Assembly (NCBI RefSeq): GCF_937616625.2
Contig: NC_065573.1
Location: 1,956,001-2,020,000, forward strand
Direction of reading: 5' to 3'
Source: Mercurialis annua
Lineage: Eukaryota; Streptophyta; Magnoliopsida; Malpighiales; Euphorbiaceae
Length of the DNA: 64,000 nt
The position numbers and the translations under genes are program-made. The notes under the pieces were generated by a model. The model was not told the DNA's origin and did not search any database. It saw nothing but the letters and a program-made list of their open reading frames with translations. Below are positions 25,049 through 35,031 of this stretch, in pieces. Position 1 is the stretch's first letter. The number at the start of each line of letters is the position of its first letter.

Positions 25049-25461
25049 TGATGGATATCACACCTGAAACAGTACCAGAAGACTACAACAAGACGCAGGT
25101 CACGAATAATAAGACCAGTCGCAGATCCCTAACCCAGAATCCAACAGTAACCAACTAGTAATGCGGATAAGTTAGTCCTCCCTAAAGATCAGGGATAATG
25201 ACAAAGAATAGCTCATCATAACAAGAAGATGAGATCAGAATAAAGGAGAAGACTCCTAACACATTACAAGGAATGTGATATATATAAACTAAGTCCTAAG
25301 TCAGGTAAACCCTAATTTCACTCATATTCACTCTTAAAACTACTCCAATCTATCTGACTTAGGCATCAGAGGGTATTCGAGCCAACACCGGCTCTAATCC
25401 TTCTAACCTATTTTCCTTTGTAGGTTGGATCAAACTCGGACCGGCAGATCAAGAATCATTA
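25049..25461 (+). repeat. 5' LTR of the Tat element
   Basis: Starts TGATGGATATC directly after GTTAC and ends CATTA directly before the primer site. The ends form TGATGG...TCATTA rather than the common TG...CA. The same 413-bp length is seen at the 3' copy. A TATATAAA sequence at 25281-25288 is a plausible TATA box, with the CCTAATTTCACTC region downstream as possible start area; this last is inference only. Confidence 0.93.
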
Positions 25462-25463
25462 TT

Positions 25464-25480
25464 TGGCGCCGTCTGTGGGA
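25464..25480 (+). other. Primer binding site of the Tat element
   Basis: TGGCGCCGTCTGTGGGA begins two bases after the LTR. GGCGCC-type sites are characteristic of Tat and Athila elements, not of chromoviruses. I do not assign the tRNA species with certainty. Confidence 0.85.
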
Positions 25481-25539
25481 ATGATTAGTTCGTTTTCTAC
25501 GTACTTAAAAATTCTTAATTTTGGTTTCCTGCCGAGAGG

Positions 25540-28302
25540 ATGAATAACGAGGAAGAACCACCGCCACCAAGAGTGGTGGTAACGACGGGGGCTCTGCCCA
25601 TAAGCAGCGGCCCAATTCTTCCCCCCATAGCCAGCACCGGAGGAGGAGTCGCACCGGGAATCAACCTCATTCCACCAACAACAGGAGTGCCGTATGACAT
25701 TACACCACCGCCCCTAAGGAGAGGAATCCCGGGGCGGACGCAGTCACCGTGGGGTTATTACACCCCCCAATATCAAGCGCCAATGACGTATCCGCAATCG
25801 GGATGGTACCCATGATATCCTCCTTGGAGTCACCCCAGTTATCAAGGATACCAGAGGCCAATCAACCCCATTTCTTTCCCGTCTTTAGACACAGAAGGAA
25901 CAGTGACATCGACTACGACCGTTCCGCCGTACGTACCACAAGGCGTACCACTGCCACCATTATACCATGAAGCAGTAATGAAAAGGGTTAATGATTTTCA
26001 GGATTACTTGGTGGGACTGGCCAACCAGTCAGCAGAACGACATGCAGGGAAGGAAGCACAACCTACGATCCCCGCAGAGAGGCGCAGACCCGAAGCTCCG
26101 ACGCAACGAAGAGGAGCGAGAGAAGAGGGAGCAAGAAGAGGGCGGTCTGAGCCAGTGCCTCAGCGGAAAGACGCAGACAAAGATAAAGGGGATGCTCCTC
26201 CACGAAACAAAGAAGGAGAATTGGGGAATAAAGAGAAAGGCGCAGGAGCAGAGATAATGAGAAGCAATCGGATCCATATCGACGATGACCCCGTATCCAA
26301 GGAAGCCGTCTCGGCGCAGAAAAAGAAGAAGGCTGGAGAGAAAGACAGAGAAAGCCACTCCTCAAACAAAATAAGAGGAGTAGAGGAGAAAATAGACATT
26401 GACGAAAAAATCAATAACGCCGTGAGAAGATTTCGGGAGGAAGGAAAGGGAGGAGACGAAGACAAGGAGGATGAGGACTCCCCCCTCAAGTCTGAAATTC
26501 AATTGGTACGATTCCGTTCAAAGTTTAAATTACCAACATTTGACTCTTTTGATGGAACAGGAGACCCGAAGAGCCACATCTCTAAGTTCAAAACAATTAT
26601 GATGCTACAAGACGTGACAGACCCAATGCTCTGTAGAGTGTTCCCAGCAACACTGCAAGGTTCGGCACAGAAGTGGTACTCACATCTCAAAGCTGGCTCA
26701 ATCGGTTCCTTTTCCGATCTGGCCACAGGATTCAAAGCGCGCTTCCGGACCAACATCCCAATGCAAAAAAGTTCCAGCGACTTAAGAAAATGCAAACAAG
26801 GAGACCAGGAAACATTGAAGAATTTCGTAGAAAGATTCAATAAAGAGGCGGTCCAGATCGAGAATCTCAATCACGACACAGCCATAGAGGCCATGAAGAT
26901 TGGGACCCGATTTGAAGAGCTCCGAGACAAAATTCTGATGAAAAAGCCAACCACCTTCCAGGACTTAATGCTGATAGCACACAAATATGTTGAACTAGAT
27001 GAAGCGAGGAGAACTTTAACCAAGCAGTCGGAGACAACGAAACAAGACAACTCCAAGTATCGAGGAAAGAAAGAAGAGGAGAGACCCCGGACGCAGAGAT
27101 TTGGAGGATTGAGCAGACTTTATGACTTCACGCCACTGAACCGAGCCCCAGTCTATATACTCAGCTGGATGAAGCAAAATCGGGTGATGTTCAATACCCC
27201 CAGAAGGATGGACCCAGACAAGGAACGAGACAAGAGCAAGTACTGTCGTTTTCATGAAGGCTATGGCCATGACACAGATCGTTGCTGGGATCTTAAAAGA
27301 GAGATAGAACAACTAATCCAATCTGGCGTGCTGAGGAAATTCGTCCACGAAAAGACAGGAGAAAAAAGGAAAGGAGACACCACCAAAAAAGAAGAACAGA
27401 ACAAGAAAGCCAAAGAGGTCACATGCGTAATACATGTTATCGATGGAGGGGAGCCTTACAGCAACTCCCAAAAGAAGAAAAGGAACAGAAGAGGTTCTGC
27501 AACAATCTTCACAATCGAGAGGGAAATAGCTCAAGAAGTCTCATTCGGCCCAGAAGATGGAGGACACGTACGAGGACCTCACAATGACGCATTGATGATA
27601 GAGGCAGTGATAAGAAACCACCTGGTCAAACGTATCTTAATAGATGAAGGAAGTTCTGTGAACTTACTAACCCTGGAAGCCTTTAAGGAGATGAAAGGAT
27701 CGATCACAGACTTACGAAAAGCGTCTGTCCCACTCATCGGACTGGGAGGAAAGCCGATTCGGCCGGAAGGAACTGTGAACCTGTATGTAGAGCTAGGGGA
27801 GAAGACCGAGGGACCACTCAAGAAACTACATGCCCAGTTCAATGTGGTAGATTTACCCCTAGCATATAACGGAATCTTTGGCAGACCTTTCTTATACCAA
27901 TCAAGCGCAGTAACTAGCATCAGGTTACTAACTTTAAAGATACCCACCCCGGAGGGAACAGTGGTAGTAAGGGGAAGCCAAGAAATGGCCAGGGAGTGCT
28001 GTATGATAACAACGGAAGAAGGAGAAAGGCTACCGATCGCCACTTTTCCTGGGATAGTCGTAGACGAAGAAGAAGTAGGAGGCGCAGAACCAGTCGGAGA
28101 CATGGAGGACTTCAAAATAACTGCGACCAAAGTAGTAAAGGTAGGGACAGATGTCCCAAAAGAGGTGAAAGAAGGAATACAGTCCATCCTAAAGAACAAC
28201 GCGGAGTCGTTCGCTACAGAACCAGCAGAAATCAAAGGAGTCGATCCAAAAATAGCTTCACACAAGCTAAACATAAAACCAGGGAGCAGGCCCGTGGTAT
28301 AG
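25540..28302 (+). pseudogene. Tat element gag and protease, one internal stop
   Basis: The frame opens at ATG 25540 and is interrupted by a TGA at 25813-25815; it then runs open in the same frame to TAG 28300-28302. The N-terminus is proline-rich, followed by a long charged region (about 26020-26480) and a gag capsid core (FDGTGDPKSH near 26540 to about 27010). A CRFHEGYGHDTDRC zinc-finger-like motif lies near 27240-27290; this CxFH...GH...C form is typical of Tat gag. The protease core is near 27640 (IDEGSS), with the catalytic aspartate in a D-E-G context. The TAG ends the protease-RT junction region, and reading continues in the same frame into RT. Many antisense ORFs over this stretch are shadows. 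Confidence 0.9.
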
Positions 28303-29580
28303 AAGAAGCGGCGATTCACAAAGGAGAGGCAGAAGGTTATCGCAGACGAAGTTAGAATACTAGAAGTGGCTGGTTTCATGCGAGAAGTGTATTACCCAGA
28401 CTGGTTAGCAAATGTTGTCCTAGTCAAGAAGTCAAATGGGAAATTTCGAATGTGTGTAGATTTCACTGACTTGAACAAAGCTTGTCCCAAAGACAGTTAC
28501 CCGCTCCCAAGCATAGACCAGTTAGTAGACTCAACCGCATGCTACCTCTTGTACAGTTTCATAGACGCGGCGCAAGGGTACCACCAGATACCCATGGACA
28601 AGGAAGATCAAGAGAAGACTTCCTTTGTAACAGACCAAGGGACATATTGCTACAACGTCATGCCATTTGGACTAAAGAACGCTGGAGCAACGTACTAGAG
28701 ATTGGTAAATTTCATGTTCAAAGATCAATCAGGAAGGAACGTGGAGGCCTACGTGGATGACATAATTGTAAAGAGCCTCACGAAGGAGACACACGCCCAA
28801 GACCTAGAAGAGACCTTCTCAGTCTTAAACAAATTCAGAATAAAGCTCAACCCAGCCAAGTGCGCCTTTGGAGTCAAAGCAGGCAAATTCCTAGGATACC
28901 TGATCAGCCAATGAGGAATAAAGGCTAACCCTGAAAAGATCCAAGCCATAGCGGACATGAAGGCTCCGCAAAATATCCGAGAAGTGCAGAAGTTAAATGG
29001 CCGCATCACAGCACTGGGACGCTTTATCTCTTCATCAGCTAAAAAACGTTTGCCATTTTTTAAGCAACTAAGGAATATCAAAAAATTCACTTGGGATGAA
29101 GATTGTCAGAAAGCGTTTGAAAATCTGAAGTCTTTCCTGACTCAGACGCCATTACTAAGTAGACCCATCGCGGGAGAGATGTTATACCTCTACCTCTCAG
29201 TATGAAAAGAGACGATCGCCTCCGTTCTTATCCGAGAAGAAGGGGAAGAACAACAACATATCTACTATGTCAGCAGGACGCTTAAAGGCGCAGAGCTCAA
29301 CTACCCAACCATTGACAAATTGGCGTTAGCTGTAGTGGTTACAACAAAGAAGCTCAAACCATACTTCCAAGGGCACATAGTCATCGTCCGAACAAATCAA
29401 CCCCTACGCAAGGCTCTCCATCGCCCGGAAACATCCGGGAGACTGGTAAGCTGGTCAGTACAGCTAGGAGTGCACGATATCAGATACGAGCCAAGGAAGA
29501 CGCTGAAAGCACAGGCACTGGCAGACTTCGTCGCAGAAATGACTGAGAAACCACCCGACTCAGTCGCAGAGGACATAACC
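28303..29580 (+). pseudogene. Tat element reverse transcriptase and first RNase H, three stops
   Basis: The same frame as gag-protease. RT motifs are clear: VLVKKSNGKFRMCVDFTDLN near 28420, FIDAAQGYHQI near 28560, FGLKNAGATY near 28670 and the catalytic YVDD at 28751-28762. Stops interrupt it at 28696-28698, 28912-28914 and 29203-29205. The following segment to about 29545 is the first RNase H domain (YYVSRTL, LNYPTIDKLALAVV, ALADF). As known for Tat elements, this copy of the fold is probably a non-catalytic connection. The stops all fall where a single transition could have made them, as expected of methylated dead DNA. Confidence 0.9.
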
Positions 29581-30066
29581 TGGAACCTGTTCGTGGATGG
29601 AGCTTCCAGTGAACAGGGGGCAGGGGCAGGAATAGTATTACTCGGACCTCAGACGGTACTCATAGAGCATGCATTACATTTGAAGTTGAAAGCTACCAAC
29701 AATATGGCAGGTATGCGAGTACGCAGATATTTTTTCTATTGCATAAAATTACTTAGATGCTCATGTCTTGCTGATGATGTAGCAGAATATGAGGCCTTTC
29801 TAACAGGACTCACATTAGCGAAAGAAGTAAAAGCAGAAAGGCTGAGGATCCACAGCGACTCCCAGCTGGTTACAAGCCAAATTTTGGGCCAATTCCAAAC
29901 GAAAGATGCCAACATGGCAAAATACATGGAAAGAGCAAAGGTGATGCTGATGGAAATAGAAAGGAACGGTGGGCAATGGGAAATAATCCCAATACCCAGA
30001 GAAAGAAACATGCGAGCAGACGCCCTAGCAAAAGCAGCCGCGACAAGAAGTTCTCTGTATCTCTCA
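29581..30066 (+). pseudogene. Tat element second (archaeal-type) RNase H, interrupted by an intron-like insert
   Basis: The second RNase H begins at LFVDGASSEQGAGAG (catalytic Asp near 29595). It continues with IHSDSQLV (Asp near 29850) and ends at RADALAKAA (Asp near 30020). Acquisition of this second RNase H is the defining feature of Tat elements. A 75-bp segment at 29711-29785 with GT-AG ends interrupts it exactly within the codon of the catalytic glutamate of the AEYEAF motif. The segment is in frame without stops, so the reading frame stays open through it from 29320 to 30411. Confidence 0.85.
29711..29785 (+). other. Candidate intron in the second RNase H, 75 bp
   Basis: The upstream edge reads GGCAG|GTATGCG and the downstream edge ATGTAGCAG|AATATG. 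A CTGAT branch-like site is at 29771-29775. The family motif is normally uninterrupted here, and removing the insert puts its two halves side by side. The T-rich middle (TATTTTTTCTATTG) fits a plant intron. A length divisible by three without stops means both spliced and unspliced RNAs would be translatable. Confidence 0.6.
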
Positions 30067-31437
30067 CTCTACATGAAAGAGGAGAGGATGAGTCCCATAA
30101 TAGACGAGAAAGAAATTCTACCGATCACAGAGATAGATCCTTGGATGCAACCCATTGTCGAATACCTAAACGATGGAACAGTCTCAGAAGGAAGAGCAGC
30201 AGCAGCGAAACTGGTACGAATATCGTCTGTCTACTCCATGATAGAAGGTACCTTGTACCGGATCTCGGTCACACACCCATGGTCCAAATGCATTTCGGTA
30301 GAAGACGGAGCTTATGTACTGAAGGAGATCCACGAAGGGGAACGTGGAGCACATGAGGGACCAGCCTCTCTGAGCAGGAAAGCACTACTCCTGGATATTA
30401 TTGGCCAACTATGAAGAAAGACACAAAAGCTATGGTGAAAAAATGCGACAAATGTCAAAGATTTGGCACAATCATAAGAACCCCGGCAGCCCACCAGTCA
30501 GCAATCGGAAGTCCCTGGCCTTTCATGACATGGGGAGTGGACATACTGGGACCATTCACCCCAGCTCGAGGACAAGTCAAATTCATCGTGGTCGCAGTGG
30601 ATCATTTCACCAAGTGGATGGAAGTACAACCAATGAGCACCATAACGTCCCAGAAGATCATCAATTGGATTTCTAATGAAGTCATGAGCAGGTAAAATTT
30701 CAAAGTTATATGAATAAAAGCCTTTAAAATAAAAGTATACTAATACGCAACAGGTTTGGGACACCACATACCCTAGTCACAGACAACGGGAAACAGTTCG
30801 ATTGCGCCAAGTTCAGGGAATACTGCGCTGAGTTGGGGATCAACCTGAAGTTTACTTCCGTAGAACATCCGCAGACCAACGGACTCACCGAAGTCACCAA
30901 TCGCACTATCCTATCCGGAATCAAGAAGAGACTTGGAGACTTGAAAGGGAGATGGATAGACGAGCTATACCATGTCATATGGGCTTATAGAACAACTCCC
31001 AGAAGGGCCATAGGGGAACACCTTTCCGGCTCACTTACGGAACAGAGGCTGTCCTTCCTGTAGAAATAGGAATGCCCACACTAAGGGTACAAGTCATAGA
31101 CGAAGAGCGCAACGAAGAAGCACTGAAGCTGTGCCTGGATCTGCTAGAAGAGAGAAGGCACCAAGCAGCCATACGCGCAGAAGCTTACCGCAGACAAATG
31201 ACTAAGTATCATAATGCTAGAGTCAAGGAACGAAGCTTGTCAGAAGGAGACTTAGTCCTTAAAAAAGCTGAGATAGGGAAAGGAGCTGCAGGAGTGGGAA
31301 AGCTCGAACCTAACTGGGACGGTCCTTATCGAGTCACTGAAGTCATAGGGAAGGGAGCATATAGAATAGCTCATTTAGAAGGCACGCCATTGCCTAGAAC
31401 CTGGAATATCGAGAATTTGAAGAAATATTTCCAGTGA
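30067..31437 (+). pseudogene. Tat element integrase, with an intron-like insert and two frameshifts
   Basis: The frame that carries RNase H runs to TGA at 30412-30414, but integrase sequence switches to another frame near 30390, so there is an indel there. The zinc-binding end (KKCDKCQRFG) lies near 30435-30465. The catalytic core has VDILGPF (Asp near 30540), LVTDNGKQF (Asp near 30780) and HPQTNGLTEVTNR (Glu near 30890). A 62-bp intron-like segment at 30692-30753 separates the first and second of these. A second one-base shift lies near 31018, within the C-terminal half. The last stretch (31072-31437) carries the NWDGPYRV segment typical of the integrase tail and ends at a TGA. About 280 bases then separate it from the antisense gene. 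Confidence 0.88.
30692..30753 (+). other. Candidate intron in integrase, 62 bp
   Basis: It begins AG|GTAAAAT and ends GCAACAG|GTTTG, with a near-perfect plant branch site TACTAAT at 30738-30744, nine bases before the acceptor. It is AT-rich, contains stops in all useful frames, and is not a multiple of three. The reading frames on its two sides differ by exactly the amount its removal would correct. That makes it the better supported of the two sense-strand introns. Confidence 0.75.
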
Positions 31438-32426
31438 AAGATGTAACAAATGAATAATGAATAAAGTTGCATCTCGTACTCTTTCCATTTTTAAACATAT
31501 CTATTAAATTATCATGCATGACCATGACTCAGTGAAAAGATCCAACGAAAAGCAAACGAAAACGCCATTCATAAAGTAGCAAAAATGTTCAGAAATACCA
31601 AAAAAGGAGAGTTTCCCATGAAACCCTCCAAGCAAAAGAAACAAACGAACAGAAGTACTATAGCAAAAGTAGTACAGAAATTAGAAAGATAGCTAACGGC
31701 CCAACACACGGCCAATTACACTTCCTCTGGACGGGTCGCTCCCTCCTTTGGACCAATCATATCTTCTGAAATCTTATCCTCCATATTCTCCTCGACTAAG
31801 TCAGAGGCTAAGGGATCTTGATCCTGAGCATTAGAAAGATGAGAGTCCTTGACTAAAACCAAAGTTGTCTCTGACGCAGAGGTTTGACCTGAGGGTCCCT
31901 TGTCGCTACAAACATCTGGGTCAAAACCCGATAACTTCTCGTGGGGATCTACAACATCTCTCACACCCTCGCTAATAACATCAGAAGGAAGCACTGGTGA
32001 CACAGGTAATCCAGCCTTCTTAGCAGCAACCTTAGCCGCAACACGCTGACCCATAGCCCAGAGATCAATGGAAAGAAATTTGTTGATATCATAATCCGGA
32101 TAATCTTCCCGAACTATCTTGATCACCGTGGCACAAAAGTCAGTCAAGCATCCACTCATATAAATGTTTGCATCTCTTTTGTTGTTTTGCTGCTCTTAAG
32201 TCAGCCTCTCACACGAAGCTTGAAGTTGCAACAGGGTAGCTTCACGGTCAGAAACCTTCTTTTCTAGGATCTTGACACGATCCAGAGCTGTTTGATTTTG
32301 CTTATTCAACTTCATCCTCTCCGCAGACATAGAGTCTCGTAACAAGGTCATTTCTTTCTCATGCCTCAACTCCAACGACGCAGTTTCCTCCACCTTGCGA
32401 AGAACTAAGGCATTTCCTTGAATAAG

Positions 32427-32520
32427 CTAAAAACAGAAACACGAAGTAAGAGAAAAAAGAACACACAAACAAAGACACGCCAAAGAGTCACAAAGGAAAG
32501 AAACAACAAGAAATGATTAC
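32427..32520 (-). other. Candidate intron 2 of the antisense gene, 94 bp
   Basis: On the minus strand the donor is CTGCAG|GTAATC and the acceptor GTTTTTAG|CTTATT. Both flanking exons are open and in phase 0 across the junction. The acceptor has a pyrimidine-rich lead. Confidence 0.6.
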
Positions 32521-32842
32521 CTGCAGCAAGGCAGAATCGATCCGGTCACAAGCACCAGACCCAGTACAACTATCCCAAACTTCCATGTCCTTCGGAAATT
32601 GCACAAATTGAGAAAATAAAGCACCCACCTCAGGAGAAGAAGCAGACAACCCCTCGACGTTTTGCTCCAACCATTCCTCTAGGATTAGGGCAGGAATCCA
32701 AGTTCTTCTTAAGACGTTTCGCAAACCCCTGTCTGGTCCGTTCATGAATATCACGCCCTTTCTTACTAGAAGAAGAAGCCAATCCAGACTCAATACCCTT
32801 CTCAATCTTGACAGATGGACGAGGAGGTAGTGACAACGAAGC

Positions 32843-35031
32843 TGTCACGACCCAATCTCAGGGCCGAGACCGGCGCTAGGGAATGGGAGTGGTTGCTCCG
32901 AAACCCGTAGCAAGCCTAAAAACGTAAAATAATTTTTCGCGAAATGTAAACGTCATGCATGACATAAGCAAACACGTGTCATGCAGAAGCACACATGCCA
33001 GGCACACATATCCTCTGGCAGTCACCATATATAAATAACGCAGCAAGCGTAAAACGTTTAAAACTTTAAAACGTTAGAGTAATATTTACATAAAACTATA
33101 TATTACAGCTGACTCACAAATTACTTATCTACTGCAGCTCTAAGAGTAAAGTACTGTTTCTTTACATACTCAAAAATACAGACTTCTGGAAGTAGGATAG
33201 AAGTCCGTTGCTTCAAAGCGTCTTTATCCTGAAAGGAAATCTGTGAAGGGTCAGTATATTGGGATATACTGAGTGAGTTCATACATTTACTAGTAAGTAT
33301 TCAAATAAAACATAAAATCGTAATCAATCATATGCAGCCAAGTACAGGATCCGATTGAAACCTTAATCCTCAAACATACTAATAATCAATCGATCAACCC
33401 AATCATAAATATCAATCGCGAGTCCAACTCGCTGGTGGCCCAGCCACTAGATACGGGGACTTCCAGGCTACACCGTAGCCGAGTTCACTCTGCGTATCTA
33501 AATCATAACTCAATCGTAAATTTCATATTCATCATCAGCTCCCAGCTGAGTTATATCAAAACTGGTGATCACACAGTCCTATTGTCGCCCAATAGGTAGC
33601 ACGTTCCATCGGATCAATACTGGTTTCAAATCCAGCATATGCAATTCATAAAAAGAATTCGCATATAAAACATGCAATTCAAATATAAAGCAATATGTAA
33701 TAATTGCTTAAATAAATACTTTAAAAGCAAATCGTATAAACTCACTGAAAACGCTTATCCAAAAATACGTCGGGGCTTTAGAAACGTCAAGCTTCCCGAG
33801 CTCCTGGTCCAGCTCCTTCTTGCCTCGCTGGATCTAAAACAATTTCAAAATATTTGACTCACATCAGAATCCTATTCTAAGATTGACTCTAGACTCGAGA
33901 CTCGACACATTTTACTTTCATTAATCGTCGTGCTTCTCACGCATATCCCACTAAACGATACCAACTCGTTTACGGATCGCAAATTACTTCCAATTCAATC
34001 TTCTTATAACCTCATTAGGTTAACTACTATTCGATTTCCGATTCAATACGCGTAATTAATTCAATCAAAGTACGAAGACTCAGGGTGCGAGAATCGAAGG
34101 GTGCACGCTCGTGCAGGGAGGTACACGTTCGTGTACCTTGGTACACGTTCGTGTACCAAATGATGGTACACGTTCGTGTACCACAAGTACACGTTCGTGT
34201 ACCACAGTACACGTTCGTGTACCACAGTACACGATCGTGTACTGTCGTGCACGATCCCCCGGAATCGATTTCCGGGGTTTCCGACCTGCTATATACGCAA
34301 AAACGCTCCAAACTCAACCAAAACGCATATTCCAAGCCCAAAACGCTATATATCAATCCTATACTCGATAAAACGATAAAATCGTTTCGTGGCCTAAAAC
34401 TTTGAATCGATATAACTCAAAATATAATCAACGAAACGGTAAAACGTCAAGCTTACCGTGATTACCCGTCGAAATACGATCGTTTGGAGTTATAGAACGT
34501 CGGAAACGGACGAGAAACGGAATCGAGCGATGGAACCGTAGTCGATCGCCGTTAAGAACGAAAGAAAGAAAGAAAAGGAATGAAGGTTCTGATCCCTTCT
34601 TCATTCATCTCAATCTCATATATATCCTGGCTAAAGTACGCTTTGGTCCTTGAAACTTTTCAAAAGTTTCAATTTAATCCAAAACGTATTCAATTAATCT
34701 TTCTATTAATTCAACTACGTATTATTTATCTCCGAATAAATAATATCAACTTAAAATATAGATTTTCATCGAGAATCCTCAAATCTCTATTTTCGGGCTT
34801 AATTGGCTAATTTGCACTTTAGCCCCTAAACTTTTCAAAATTTACAATTTAGCCCTAAAATGCTTCCACATCCAACTTTTCATAATAACTCCTTTAATCC
34901 CGCTAATTGACTCATCAAATTTTTATTCTGAATTTCCGATATAATCAAATTAAATTCTCCTTAATTTAATTTATCGGAAATCTCGACACGTGGCACGACT
35001 TAATTACCTTAAAATATTTTGGGGTATTACA
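32843..35031 (-). repeat. 3' LTR of the Tekay element, 2189 bp
   Basis: In plus coordinates it runs from TGTCACGACCC to GGGGTATTACA. It is 33 bases longer than the other copy, because of a 13-base segment near 33000 (CATGCCAGGCACA region) and one extra 20-base unit of the dyad array at 34116-34252. Small ORFs inside are duplicated in both LTRs and are not genes. Confidence 0.95.
34116..34252. repeat. Dyad array GTACACGTTCGTGTAC in the Tekay 3' LTR
   Basis: Six or seven near-palindromic units (GTACACGTTCGTGTACC with short spacers, the last GTACACGATCGTGTAC being perfectly palindromic). The units are about 20-26 bases apart. The other LTR (41389-41500) has one unit fewer. Confidence 0.92.

Noticed and set aside
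25515..30767. Antisense ORFs over the Tat gag-pol (for example 27579-28379)
   Set aside because: They mirror the sense coding frame, have no recognisable domain and lack splice or start context. Only the antisense gene right of integrase has family motifs.
34027..34405. Overlapping ORFs rich in CTFVYH / RTCT repeats in the Tekay LTRs
   Set aside because: They translate the palindromic LTR array in several frames on both strands.
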